A DNA stretch of 64,000 nt from Acidiferrobacterales bacterium (GTDB lineage Bacteria; Pseudomonadota; Gammaproteobacteria; Arenicellales; Poriferihabitantaceae). The first letter of the stretch is position 1; each line of letters opens with the position of its first letter. Shown here piece after piece: positions 38,384-47,119 of the stretch. The translations under genes were made by a program, and so were the position numbers. The stretch covers positions 1 through 64,000 of the forward strand of contig JAHQWE010000035.1 of the NCBI GenBank assembly GCA_019633985.1, read 5' to 3'. Under the pieces are notes generated by a model. It had not been told where the DNA came from. It saw only the letters and a program-made list of their open reading frames with translations, and ran no database searches.

Positions 38384-40789
38384 ATGCAACCACCGTTTAC
38401 AAATGTAACCCCCGGGCCGCTCCACTGCATTCGACATCGCGGAATGTTACTCGGCGTGATTCTTTTCATTGGACTAATAGGATCACCGGCCGTTGTCTAT
38501 GCCGAAAAAGTGGTTTCAATTGGAATTTTGAGCGATGGTCCAATGCCAGAATTCGACCGCCTGGAATCACTCTTTACGGAAGAAATAAAATCACTGACGG
38601 AAGGGGAGTTTGATATTCGATTTAATCCTGATAAACGCTTCGATGGTGGATGGTCACTCGATGACATCGATGCAGCGCTCGTCAGACTCCAAAATGACAG
38701 TGAGGTTGATATGGTACTGGCATTGGGTTTCGTCTCCAGCCTGGTTGCCTCTCGCTCCAAATCGCTCCGCAAACCCACTTTTGCACCCATGGTTTTGGAT
38801 GCCAATCTATTGGATCTTCCCAGAGAAGGCGATACCAGCGGCGAGCGCTATCTCAACTACCTGACTGAAGAAATACTGTTCGCCGAGGACATTGGCACAT
38901 TTCGCGAAATTGTCAATTTCGAAACCCTTGGCGTTATTGTGGACCAAGCGATCTTCGAATCTGTACCTGACCTTGCCGCACGTGGCGGAGATTGGGCCCA
39001 GTCGTTGGGTGTGGCGCTGGTTTATATCCCAGTTGCCGACCCTAAAACCGATATTGTCGGAGAAATCCCGAGTGAAGTAGAAGCGGTGATTGTCACCGCA
39101 CTTCCCCGGCTCAATGTAAATCAACGGCGTCAATTGATTGAGAATTTAAACAACGCAAAATTACCGAGTTACAGTGTCATTGGCACCACCCCAGTGAGAC
39201 AGGGCATGCTGGCGGCAACTGCGCCAGATTCAGATTGGTTACGGCTTGCAAGAAAGAATGCGCTCAATATTCAATCCGTATTATTAGGAGAAAACGCTGG
39301 TGACCAGCAAGTTTCGTTCAGACCCAAAAGACAGTTGACCATAAACATGCAAACCGCCAGAAAGCTTGGCATTTCTCCCAGGTTTGATATTTTAAGTACG
39401 GCGGTATTGTTGAACGAAGAACCTGAAAATCAGGATTTGACCTGGACGTTATCCGGTGTCGCAAAAACCGCGTTACTAGAAAATCTAGAGGTTCAGGCAG
39501 GCAGTGCTGGGCTGAAATCAAACGCCGAAGATGTACAACAAGCCAGATCATTACTCAAACCTCAATTTAATACCTCTCTCACTACTGTGCAGCTTGATAG
39601 CGACAACGGAGGCGTAGTCGCCGGTCAAAGCGCTGAGAGAACGACAACGGCTAACGTGGAATTCAGTCAGATCATCTACTCTGAGCCCGCACTGGCCGCG
39701 ATTAAAATACAGCATTATCAGCAAAGGGCACGCGCTGCCGCACAAAGAGAATTAGAGTTGGACATCGTCCAATCCGCGACGGTAAGCTTTCTGACTATCC
39801 TCAAAGCACAGGCACAGCTCAATATTCAAAGAAGAAGCTTAAACCTGGCACGCACTAATTTAGATCTGGCGCAAGACCGCGTACGACTAGGTAGTTCTAA
39901 CTCTTCAGACATTTTTCGGTGGGAAAGCGAAGTTGCCCTCACCCGCCAACAGTTACTTGACGCAAGAAGTTCCCTTGAACAATCGAAAGATGCACTAAAT
40001 AAAATTCTTGGCCGACCGCTAAATGAACGATTTAGTACAGCGCCAGCCTCATTGTCTGATCCATCGCTTCTTGTCAGCCGGCAAGATTTAGTCGAAGTGA
40101 TTGACAATCAAGATTCCTTTAATCGCATGGGGAAAATCTTTCTTGAAAACGCGCTGGAGAACTCCCCGGAAATCGTACAGCTTAGAGCGCTGATAGCCGG
40201 TCAGGAGCGAGAGTTGAAATCGGCACAAAGACAATTTACCCGCCCGGAAGTCAGCTTGAGTGGCCAAATTGGTAATACGTTGAACGAAAGCGATGCCATT
40301 ATGAATTCTCAAGAGGGAGACACCGACTGGCAAATAGCAATCAACGTCACATTGCCTCTTTACCAGGGCGGTAAAAGATTCTCGCAGATTCGACAGGATC
40401 AATATTCGATTGATCAGTCATTGCTGCAACTCGCTTCACTGACTGACGGTGTCGAGCAATCGGTTCGCGCCAACCTTCATGCGGTTCAGGCTAGCTTTCC
40501 CTCTATTGAGTTAGCGCAGATCGCCGCCGATGCCGCGCGTAAAAACCTTGAATTAATTCAGGACAATTACAACCGCGGTAACGAATCCATCATCACGTTG
40601 CTGGATGCCAGAGACGCATCCCTGGATGCCGATCTCGGCGCAACCAATGCGACCTATGATTTTTTGATCGATTTGATGAACCTGCAGAGATCAACAGGTG
40701 AATTTGATTTTTTCCTCGAGCCTCAAGCGCTCAACGAATACGCCGAGAGAATTAAGCAAGCGGTGTCCAGCCCGGAATATGCGCAATAA
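38384..40789 (+). CDS. TolC-like outer membrane channel fused to an N-terminal substrate-binding-protein-like domain
   Basis: An 801-residue exported protein with two parts. After a signal peptide (hydrophobic core near MLLGVILFIGLIGS, ending VVYA) comes a ~300-residue domain (about 43-335). It resembles periplasmic binding proteins of the ABC_sub_bind/TrpX type: an opening strand VVSIGILSDG, VDMVLALGFVSSLVA, GVIVDQAIFES and EAVIVTALPRL. From about 352 onward is an outer membrane efflux protein: LTWTLSGVAKTALLENLEVQ, NFNTSLTT-like strands, coiled-coil helices and the repeat block near INVTLPLYQGGKRFSQ. Ordinary TolC proteins have about 450-500 residues and no such domain. The RND adaptor and pump genes follow at 6 and 9 bp. 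An internal ATG at 38444 is an alternative start. Confidence 0.85.
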   Translation: MQPPFTNVTPGPLHCIRHRGMLLGVILFIGLIGSPAVVYAEKVVSIGILSDGPMPEFDRLESLFTEEIKSLTEGEFDIRFNPDKRFDGGWSLDDIDAALVRLQNDSEVDMVLALGFVSSLVASRSKSLRKPTFAPMVLDANLLDLPREGDTSGERYLNYLTEEILFAEDIGTFREIVNFETLGVIVDQAIFESVPDLAARGGDWAQSLGVALVYIPVADPKTDIVGEIPSEVEAVIVTALPRLNVNQRRQLIENLNNAKLPSYSVIGTTPVRQGMLAATAPDSDWLRLARKNALNIQSVLLGENAGDQQVSFRPKRQLTINMQTARKLGISPRFDILSTAVLLNEEPENQDLTWTLSGVAKTALLENLEVQAGSAGLKSNAEDVQQARSLLKPQFNTSLTTVQLDSDNGGVVAGQSAERTTTANVEFSQIIYSEPALAAIKIQHYQQRARAAAQRELELDIVQSATVSFLTILKAQAQLNIQRRSLNLARTNLDLAQDRVRLGSSNSSDIFRWESEVALTRQQLLDARSSLEQSKDALNKILGRPLNERFSTAPASLSDPSLLVSRQDLVEVIDNQDSFNRMGKIFLENALENSPEIVQLRALIAGQERELKSAQRQFTRPEVSLSGQIGNTLNESDAIMNSQEGDTDWQIAINVTLPLYQGGKRFSQIRQDQYSIDQSLLQLASLTDGVEQSVRANLHAVQASFPSIELAQIAADAARKNLELIQDNYNRGNESIITLLDARDASLDADLGATNATYDFLIDLMNLQRSTGEFDFFLEPQALNEYAERIKQAVSSPEYAQ

Positions 40790-40795
40790 CCCACT

Positions 40796-41875
40796 ATGAT
40801 TTACTCCACCAAATACCTACCTTTGTTTTTTATTTCCGTTTTCCTGGTTGGCTGTGAAGAACCCAAGATAATAGAAGAAGCTCCGATGCGCTCTGTTCGC
40901 TACGTCGAAATCGTTTCTGCCGACGCTTCAAGAATTCGGACTTTTACCGGAGTGTCGCAATCAACTCAAGAAACCAGCCTGAGTTTTAAGGTGGGCGGTA
41001 CGATTACAGAGTTATCAGTATCTGTGGGTGAGAAACTGAGTAAGGGGCAAAAAGTAGCGCGCTTGGATAGCTCAACCTATAGTCTGCAACTGCAGCAATC
41101 TCAGGCTGACCTGGCACGAGCTCAGGCCGAGCAACGTAACGCCGCTTCCGCTTACGAACGCGTCAAAGGCCTGTATGAAAATCGAAGCGCTTCCAAAAAC
41201 GAACTAGATACCGCTCGTGCTGGCGCTGAGTCGGCGCGAGCCCAGGTCGCAGCCAGTTCCAGATCGGTGGAACTGGCTAGATTGAACATGGCGTACACCA
41301 CGCTCTCGGCAAAAGAAGACTGCACCGTAGTTTCGACCGCGGTCAATGAAGGAGAAAATATTTCAGCAGGTCAGCAAGTCGCCGTAGTGAGTTGTGGCGA
41401 AGGGTTAGAAGTCAATGTTTCCGTCCCGGAAAGTCTTATTGGATCGATTCAGGAAGGCCTTTCTGTCTCCACACGATTTGCCGCGACCAATGGTCAAGCC
41501 TACGCGGGCACCGTTACTGAGGTAGGCATCGCTGCCACCGGCACCACATTTCCTGTCACCATCAATCTGGAAGACCCTCAGAACTTGAGATCAGGAATGG
41601 CCGCCCAGGTAGACTTTCAATTTGACACGGTTGCTTCATTGCCCGTCGTACCATCAGCTGCGGTCTCAGAGGACCAGGGAGGTCGATTTATCTATTTATT
41701 GGAACCCAATGACGACGACCAAACCGGGACGGTGAAGCGCCAAAATATCAAAATAGGTGAGTTAAACAGTCGTGGCCTGGAAGTCTCGGAAGGTGTCTCA
41801 GCAGGAGATCTGGTGATCACAGCCGGCGTTTCGAAAATTCGCGACGGTCTGATTGTTAAAGTTACCCCTCAATAA
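40796..41875 (+). CDS. RND efflux periplasmic adaptor (membrane fusion lipoprotein)
   Basis: A 359-residue adaptor that would link the inner-membrane RND pump to the TolC-like channel. It has a lipoprotein signal with lipobox LVGC (C20). The lipoyl/barrel-sandwich halves are ETSLSFKVGGTITELSVSVGEKL and NEGENISAGQQVAVV, on either side of a short alpha-hairpin (~residues 100-165). Then come beta-barrel and membrane-proximal domains ending in GDLVITAGVSKIRDG. It starts 6 bp after the channel gene and ends 9 bp before the pump gene, so the three are one operon. Confidence 0.93.
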   Translation: MIYSTKYLPLFFISVFLVGCEEPKIIEEAPMRSVRYVEIVSADASRIRTFTGVSQSTQETSLSFKVGGTITELSVSVGEKLSKGQKVARLDSSTYSLQLQQSQADLARAQAEQRNAASAYERVKGLYENRSASKNELDTARAGAESARAQVAASSRSVELARLNMAYTTLSAKEDCTVVSTAVNEGENISAGQQVAVVSCGEGLEVNVSVPESLIGSIQEGLSVSTRFAATNGQAYAGTVTEVGIAATGTTFPVTINLEDPQNLRSGMAAQVDFQFDTVASLPVVPSAAVSEDQGGRFIYLLEPNDDDQTGTVKRQNIKIGELNSRGLEVSEGVSAGDLVITAGVSKIRDGLIVKVTPQ

Positions 41876-41884
41876 TATCGATTG

Positions 41885-44800
41885 ATGAATATCACTCGAA
41901 CAGCGGTCAATAATCGCGTCACTGTTTATGCATTGGTGGTTTTAATTTCGCTAGCGGGCATTCTTTCGTACTTCGGGCTGCCGAAACAGCAAGATCCGGG
42001 ATTCACCATTCGGGCCGCAGTGGTTACTACCCAGTTTCCTGGGGCAAGTCCTCAGAGAGTGGAACAGCTGGTCACAGATAAAATTGAGCAGGCCATTCGG
42101 GAAATGCCCGAGCTTGATAATGTCACGAGTGAATCCAAACCTGGTTTTTCTTTCGTCACTGCGAACTTCAAAGAAAGCTATACCGAGATGCAACCTATTT
42201 TCGACAAGCTCAGAAGAAAGGTTGATGCAGTGAAGGGATTACCTTCGGGAATCAACGGACCGAATATTAACGATGAGTACGGTGATGTTTTTGGCAGTGT
42301 TCTAGCCCTTACCGCGGAAGGGTTTAGTTTCGCCGAATCTAAAGAGATCGCAGAAGAAATACGAGATCAGTTACTCGATCTCGAAAACGTGGCGAAAGTG
42401 AGCCTGCAGGGAATCCAGGAAGAAGAAATATACGTCGAATATGATCTTGCCCAGCTCCGCCAGCTTGGCATTTCGCCGCAACAGCTCACGCAAACCCTCG
42501 CGGGTGTCAACATCATTCGTGGTGGCGGGGAAATCGTCACTGGTACTGAAAGAATCACGCTGGAGCCCTCTGGAAACTTCGAAACCCTGAACGACCTGAA
42601 GAGGACAGTTATTCAAATCCCTGGAAGCAATCGCATCACCTATCTGGAAGATATTGCCAATGTCTATCGGGACTACGTGGATCCAGTTTCCAGCGTCGCG
42701 CATTACAATGGAGAAAGTGCTGTGGTTTTGGGCATCTCATTGCGCGAAGGTGGCAATATTCTTGATCTGGGTCATGAATTGGCGGTGGCTTTGCCAAAAA
42801 TAGTCGCGGCTTACCCCCATGGCTTCGATCTCAATCCTGTCTATCTTGAAGCTACGGTGGTTGACAATGGCGTCAATAACTTCCTCTCCAATTTGTTGCA
42901 AGCCATCGTCATTGTCATTGTGGTTGTTCTGATTTTTCTTGGACTACGTGTTGGCATGATTGTTGGTACGCTGGTTCCCTGCACGATTTTTGCCTCGCTG
43001 ATGGTCATGAGTTTTCTCGGAATCACCATCAATCAAATCTCACTGGCTGCGCTTATTATCTCTCTCGGTCTACTGGTAGATAATGCAATTGTGATCGCAG
43101 AATCCATTCTGGTCAGGCGACAACAGGGCGAACAGGCCGCGGATGCGGCAATCGCCGCCGGCAGAGAGATGGCAATTCCATTGCTGACCTCTTCACTAAC
43201 GACATCCGCTGCGTTTTTACCCATTTTCCTCGCCGAATCCGCTGTGGGGGAATACACTGCCGATATTTTTAAAGTTGTGTCTATTGCGCTACTTTCCTCC
43301 TGGATGCTGGCGCTCGCATTTATTCCTGTGATTTCAATTGGTCTGATTAAAATCAGAAAAAACCAGAAAGCTGAAAATCACGATTCGATAATGTATCGCG
43401 TATACACCTCAATACTGCGAACTTCAGTCAAAAACCGCACCTTATTCCTGATATTAACTGGCGCCATTTTCTACAGCGCAATTTGGGCACTACAGTTTGT
43501 ACCCAGTGTCTTTATTCCACCGAAAACGGATCCAATCATTCAGGGAACGATGTCCCTTCCGAAAGGGGTGTCCATTGAGACCACCCGCGACGTTGTCAGC
43601 GACATAGAATCCTTTATCGCTGATCAGCTTTTGATCACAGAAAATGACGCACCTAACGAACAGAAAACAGTGGTGAACTGGGCTTCCTGGATTGGAGAAA
43701 GTGCGCCTCGATACACACTAGGGCTGGATCCCGGCTCAGCAGAACCTGGTTCTGTTGCCATGCTCCTCAACACCAAAAACTATTTGGATATCCCGGAGAC
43801 TGTCCGCCGAATACAAGACTACGCCCGTACCGCGCGCCCGGATCTCGATGTGCAATTGAGAAAGATTGAGAATGGCGTACCGATCGCCTATCCGGTTGTC
43901 GTTAGAGTAAGCGGGGATTCGCTGGAAACTCTCTATCAAATCATCGAGCCAATCACCAGCAAGCTCCAGCAAACCCCAGGAGTACTCTCGGTGAATAACG
44001 ACTTGGGAGTGAGAACCAAAAAGCTCCTCATTAATGTGGATCAGGAGCGCGCACGCCTTGCCGGTGTGACCAATGAGGATATAGCGATTTCGCTCCAGGC
44101 TGGTCTATCCGGCATTGAGCTGACACAGTTTCGTGAAGGCGATACGCTGATACCAGTGACACTCCGCTCGGTAGCCTCTGATCGACAAGATATCGGCAAA
44201 CTCGAAGGGCTCACGATCTATTCTCAAAGCAGCAGTCAAAGTGTGCCGCTACGACAGGTTGCTGAACTTGAAATCGCGTGGCAACCCGCCATCATAAAAC
44301 GCCGGGATCGATCCAGAACTATCGCTGTTCAGGCGCAACTGTTGCCTGGCTATACGGCAACAGAAATCAATAACGAATTTATACCTTGGCTAAACGGTAT
44401 CGTGGCGGAATGGCCAGAGGGCTATGAATTTGAGCTCGGAGGTGAATCTGAAACTTCCGGGGACGCGAATGCGGCAATCGCGGAAAAGTTGCCCATCGCG
44501 GGGATGCTCATTCTGTTGTTATTGATCATGCAGTTCAACAGCATTCGAAAGCCCGCGATGATTTTGCTCACCATTCCCCTTGGTTTAGTAGGCGTGGCAT
44601 ACGGTCTACTCATTGCCAAAAGCGTATTCGGCTTTTTCACCATCCTTGGAATTATTTCACTTTCTGGAATTGTCATTAACAATGCCATCGTATTACTGGA
44701 TCGCATCGATATTGAAATTGAACAGAACGGTTTGACACCACAGGACGCAGTCTTCTCCGCCTGTAAACAGCGTCTACGCCCTATTCTATTGACGACCGCT

Positions 44801-44968
44801 ACAACAATCGGCGGCATGCTCCCGCTTTGGATTAGTCATGACCCTATGTTTGAAACCATGGCGGTTACGATCATGTTTGGTCTCTTGTTTGCAACGCTCC
44901 TGACGCTCTTATTTATTCCCGTGCTCTACTCCATTTTCTTTCGGGTTAATTTCTCGCAAACCGGTTAA
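41885..44968 (+). CDS. RND efflux pump, inner-membrane permease
   Basis: A 1027-residue RND transporter with twelve membrane helices in two repeats and two large periplasmic loops. It resembles the AcrB/MexF-type superfamily in general plan (MNITRTAVNNRVTVY start, QFPGASPQRVEQLVTDKIE). In helix 4 the proton-relay site reads GLLVDNAIVIAES: one aspartate is kept and the second is asparagine. In helix 10 the usual lysine region reads SGIVINNAIVLLDR. This variant is common in RND subfamilies less studied than AcrB. Substrates cannot be read from sequence; the cti neighbour suggests solvents or lipophiles. The ATG at 41885 is preferred over a preceding TTG. Confidence 0.93.
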   Translation: MNITRTAVNNRVTVYALVVLISLAGILSYFGLPKQQDPGFTIRAAVVTTQFPGASPQRVEQLVTDKIEQAIREMPELDNVTSESKPGFSFVTANFKESYTEMQPIFDKLRRKVDAVKGLPSGINGPNINDEYGDVFGSVLALTAEGFSFAESKEIAEEIRDQLLDLENVAKVSLQGIQEEEIYVEYDLAQLRQLGISPQQLTQTLAGVNIIRGGGEIVTGTERITLEPSGNFETLNDLKRTVIQIPGSNRITYLEDIANVYRDYVDPVSSVAHYNGESAVVLGISLREGGNILDLGHELAVALPKIVAAYPHGFDLNPVYLEATVVDNGVNNFLSNLLQAIVIVIVVVLIFLGLRVGMIVGTLVPCTIFASLMVMSFLGITINQISLAALIISLGLLVDNAIVIAESILVRRQQGEQAADAAIAAGREMAIPLLTSSLTTSAAFLPIFLAESAVGEYTADIFKVVSIALLSSWMLALAFIPVISIGLIKIRKNQKAENHDSIMYRVYTSILRTSVKNRTLFLILTGAIFYSAIWALQFVPSVFIPPKTDPIIQGTMSLPKGVSIETTRDVVSDIESFIADQLLITENDAPNEQKTVVNWASWIGESAPRYTLGLDPGSAEPGSVAMLLNTKNYLDIPETVRRIQDYARTARPDLDVQLRKIENGVPIAYPVVVRVSGDSLETLYQIIEPITSKLQQTPGVLSVNNDLGVRTKKLLINVDQERARLAGVTNEDIAISLQAGLSGIELTQFREGDTLIPVTLRSVASDRQDIGKLEGLTIYSQSSSQSVPLRQVAELEIAWQPAIIKRRDRSRTIAVQAQLLPGYTATEINNEFIPWLNGIVAEWPEGYEFELGGESETSGDANAAIAEKLPIAGMLILLLLIMQFNSIRKPAMILLTIPLGLVGVAYGLLIAKSVFGFFTILGIISLSGIVINNAIVLLDRIDIEIEQNGLTPQDAVFSACKQRLRPILLTTATTIGGMLPLWISHDPMFETMAVTIMFGLLFATLLTLLFIPVLYSIFFRVNFSQTG

Positions 44969-44994
44969 TTCCGGGATTTTCATCAGCAAACCAA

Positions 44995-45027
44995 AAAGCC
45001 GCAGTAGCGCTAAGCTACTGCGGCTTT
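44995..45027 (+). terminator. Terminator of the RND efflux operon
   Basis: A perfect 14-bp stem (AAAGCCGCAGTAGC / GCTACTGCGGCTTT) with a five-base loop starts 26 bp after the pump stop codon. A short T-run ends the stem. A second, looser hairpin (TCTCCGCA / TGCGGAGA, 45034-45069) follows, between this operon and the convergent DUF4399 gene. Confidence 0.85.
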
Positions 45028-45123
45028 GAATGATCTCCGCACTACCTCACTTGAATTTTAATGCGGAGAATCCACTAAAGCGGACCAGCGGCCTCATAGA
45101 ATGGCCACGCCCGCATCGTGCTT

Positions 45124-45555
45124 TCACTGAACCGTGATTTTTATCACGTCCGATGCAACGATATTGTCATGTGGCACATGCTTCCAATCACCAAGAAGCA
45201 GCTGCAAAGTATGTTCGCCCGGAGCCAGCTCAATCGTCGCCTCAGTCTGGCCTTTACCAAAGTGGCGATGATTGTCGTCTGCCGGAATACCCTGAGCCGT
45301 ATCTGGCAGAGGAGCGTCAATAATAAGATGATGATGCCCGGTGTTTTCCAGATTTGCGCCAGCTGGGGCTACCCCCATACCTTTTAACCCGAAAACCACG
45401 GTAACTGGGCTGCTGACTACGGCACCATCTGCAGGTGAGACAATATATGCTTTCGCACCCTCTGGTGCCTTGCTATCATTTTGCGCTACTGCCGCTGTGT
45501 TGATAAAAGAAAAAGAAATACCCATGACAAGGGCGCGAAGAAATTTTGTGTACAT
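45124..45555 (-). CDS. Secreted DUF4399 protein
   Basis: A 143-residue protein with a signal peptide (MYTKFLRALVMGISFSF, ending AAVAQ) and a beta-rich DUF4399 domain. The domain opens AYIVSPADGAVVSSPVTVVFG, includes the histidine-rich TGHHHLIID and NHRHFGKGQTEATIEL, and ends LLLGDWKHVPHD. Function is unknown; the histidine clusters hint at metal binding. The frame extends upstream, but the ATG at 45555 has an AGGA ribosome-binding site and begins the signal peptide. It is divergent from an ECF sigma factor gene across 92 bp, so the two may be co-regulated. Confidence 0.8.
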   Translation of the reverse strand: MYTKFLRALVMGISFSFINTAAVAQNDSKAPEGAKAYIVSPADGAVVSSPVTVVFGLKGMGVAPAGANLENTGHHHLIIDAPLPDTAQGIPADDNHRHFGKGQTEATIELAPGEHTLQLLLGDWKHVPHDNIVASDVIKITVQ

Positions 45556-45647
45556 TAATGCAATCCTGATTTTGTTTGAGTACTCTATCAACACCTGAGA
45601 AATGGTTTTATTCCCAAAATAACAAAAATAAATAAAATTTAGAGACA

Positions 45648-46169
45648 GTGACCAACACAAACAGTGAAAACGCATTTAGAAGCGACTTGACTGACTTACT
45701 CCCGCGTCTCATGCGATATGCTCGCGTTCTAACCCCAACAGTGCCAGATGCTGACGACTTGCTTCAGATGACCTGCGAGCGTGCCCTGACACGCTGGCAA
45801 CAGTTTGAACCCGGCACGCGGTTTGATGCTTGGGCATTTCGCATTATGAGCTCGGTATGGAAAAACGAACTTCGCTCTCGCGCAATTCGAATGGGTCAGG
45901 GGTTTGAAGACGCCGATAGCCTTGAAGGCCGAATTGGCAATCATCCCCGGGGGAATATTTATCTCCGACAGGTGTTAGAAAGAATAATGCGGCTACCCGA
46001 AAACCAGAGAGAAACCATTTTGCTCACCTATGTAGAAGGATACAGCTACGAACAAACTGCCCAAATACTGGATATCGCTATAGGGACAGTGATGAGTAGG
46101 TTATCCAGAGCCAGACTCGCGCTTGCCAACGATCTGGAAAAAGAGAATGCGATTGAATCAGCGACGTAA
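45648..46169 (+). CDS. ECF-type RNA polymerase sigma factor
   Basis: A 173-residue sigma-70-family factor with only regions 2 and 4. Region 2 spans DLLPRLMRYARVLTPTVPDADDLLQ to WAFRIMSSVWKNELR. Region 4 is LPENQRETILLTYVEGYSYEQTAQIL with the helix-turn-helix IGTVMSRLSRARLAL. The start is GTG with a weak ribosome-binding site. The membrane-anchored anti-sigma gene follows 47 bp downstream. The regulon is unknown; by analogy these pairs answer envelope or oxidative stress and often control neighbouring genes. Confidence 0.9.
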   Translation: MTNTNSENAFRSDLTDLLPRLMRYARVLTPTVPDADDLLQMTCERALTRWQQFEPGTRFDAWAFRIMSSVWKNELRSRAIRMGQGFEDADSLEGRIGNHPRGNIYLRQVLERIMRLPENQRETILLTYVEGYSYEQTAQILDIAIGTVMSRLSRARLALANDLEKENAIESAT

Positions 46170-46216
46170 TAACGTGGATCCCCTATCCCAGATTACCTTC
46201 AGACATATCGATACGA

Positions 46217-46987
46217 ATGAATATTACCCTCACAGAAGATGAACAGGCACGCGTCCTGGCATTTAAGGACAAAGCACTTTCTTCTTCAGAGATGGCGTCG
46301 ACCAGCGAATGGATTGCTCAAACTCCTGGTGCCCAGGAGTTTCTCGAAAGATTAGATCAGACCGACTTACCTTTTGCAGAAGCGATGTCTCCGATGCTGA
46401 ATATCCCTATACCTGAAGCAACAATTTCAACAGTGGGTAGCCAAAGTATCCCGAGGACCCTGCCCTGGGGGCGGGCGGTGGCAGCACTGTTATTGCTTGG
46501 TGCTGGAATAACCATCGGCTCTATAGCCAATAACACTTTTGAGCAAGGTGAAGATCGCAGCGCAAGCTGGGTTGCTCAGGTCGCGAATTATCAGCAACTA
46601 TACGTTCGACCAACCGTGGAAGTTGCCGGCCCAGTCGACTTTCCCGCCTTAGAGACGATGATGGAGACCGAGTTAGAGCAATCCATCAATATTCCGAATT
46701 TTGACGATCTTGGTGTTGCTTTCAGACGCGGTCAACTACTTCAGGTTGATGGAAATCCATTGATTCAACTCGCATATTTACCGAACGAAAGTGGTTTACC
46801 GATTGCATTCTGTATTATGAAGGACGCCACCGCCACAGCAGCTGCTCCCAGTGCGGGACGCAGTCATGGCCTCAACTACGAAAGTTGGAGCCAAAATGGG
46901 CTGCGATTTGTTCTGTTAGGTAGCGGTTCAGAATCCCAGATTGAGGCGCTGGCAAAACGTGCGCGGGCGCAAATAAATCCGGTTTGA
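46217..46987 (+). CDS. Membrane-anchored anti-sigma factor
   Basis: A 256-residue protein with a cytoplasmic N-terminal domain (~80 residues), one membrane helix (VAALLLLGAGITIGS, about 86-103) and a periplasmic C-terminal domain. Its place directly after the ECF sigma gene and this topology identify it as the probable anti-sigma factor. No zinc HxxxCxxC motif is seen, so it is not a ZAS-type redox sensor. The C-terminal domain includes LIQLAYLPNESGLPIAFCIM, like DUF3379/anti-sigma-type domains. A strong terminator follows. Confidence 0.82.
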   Translation: MNITLTEDEQARVLAFKDKALSSSEMASTSEWIAQTPGAQEFLERLDQTDLPFAEAMSPMLNIPIPEATISTVGSQSIPRTLPWGRAVAALLLLGAGITIGSIANNTFEQGEDRSASWVAQVANYQQLYVRPTVEVAGPVDFPALETMMETELEQSINIPNFDDLGVAFRRGQLLQVDGNPLIQLAYLPNESGLPIAFCIMKDATATAAAPSAGRSHGLNYESWSQNGLRFVLLGSGSESQIEALAKRARAQINPV

Positions 46988-47005
46988 GCATTGCTCGAAC
47001 CGGAT

Positions 47006-47043
47006 CCAATAAAAAGCCCAGAGTTTTCTGGGCTTTTTATTGG
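47006..47043. terminator. Strong bidirectional terminator
   Basis: A perfect 17-bp stem (CCAATAAAAAGCCCAGA with its complement) and a four-base loop, with A-runs and T-runs on both arms. It lies between the anti-sigma gene and the convergent DUF4124 gene and can terminate both. Confidence 0.93.
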
Positions 47044-47119
47044 ACAACACAAACCGTCGCAAAGACGATTGACTGTATCGCCCCATTGAAGCGATCTTCT
47101 TATTTCAGCTTATTTCAGC

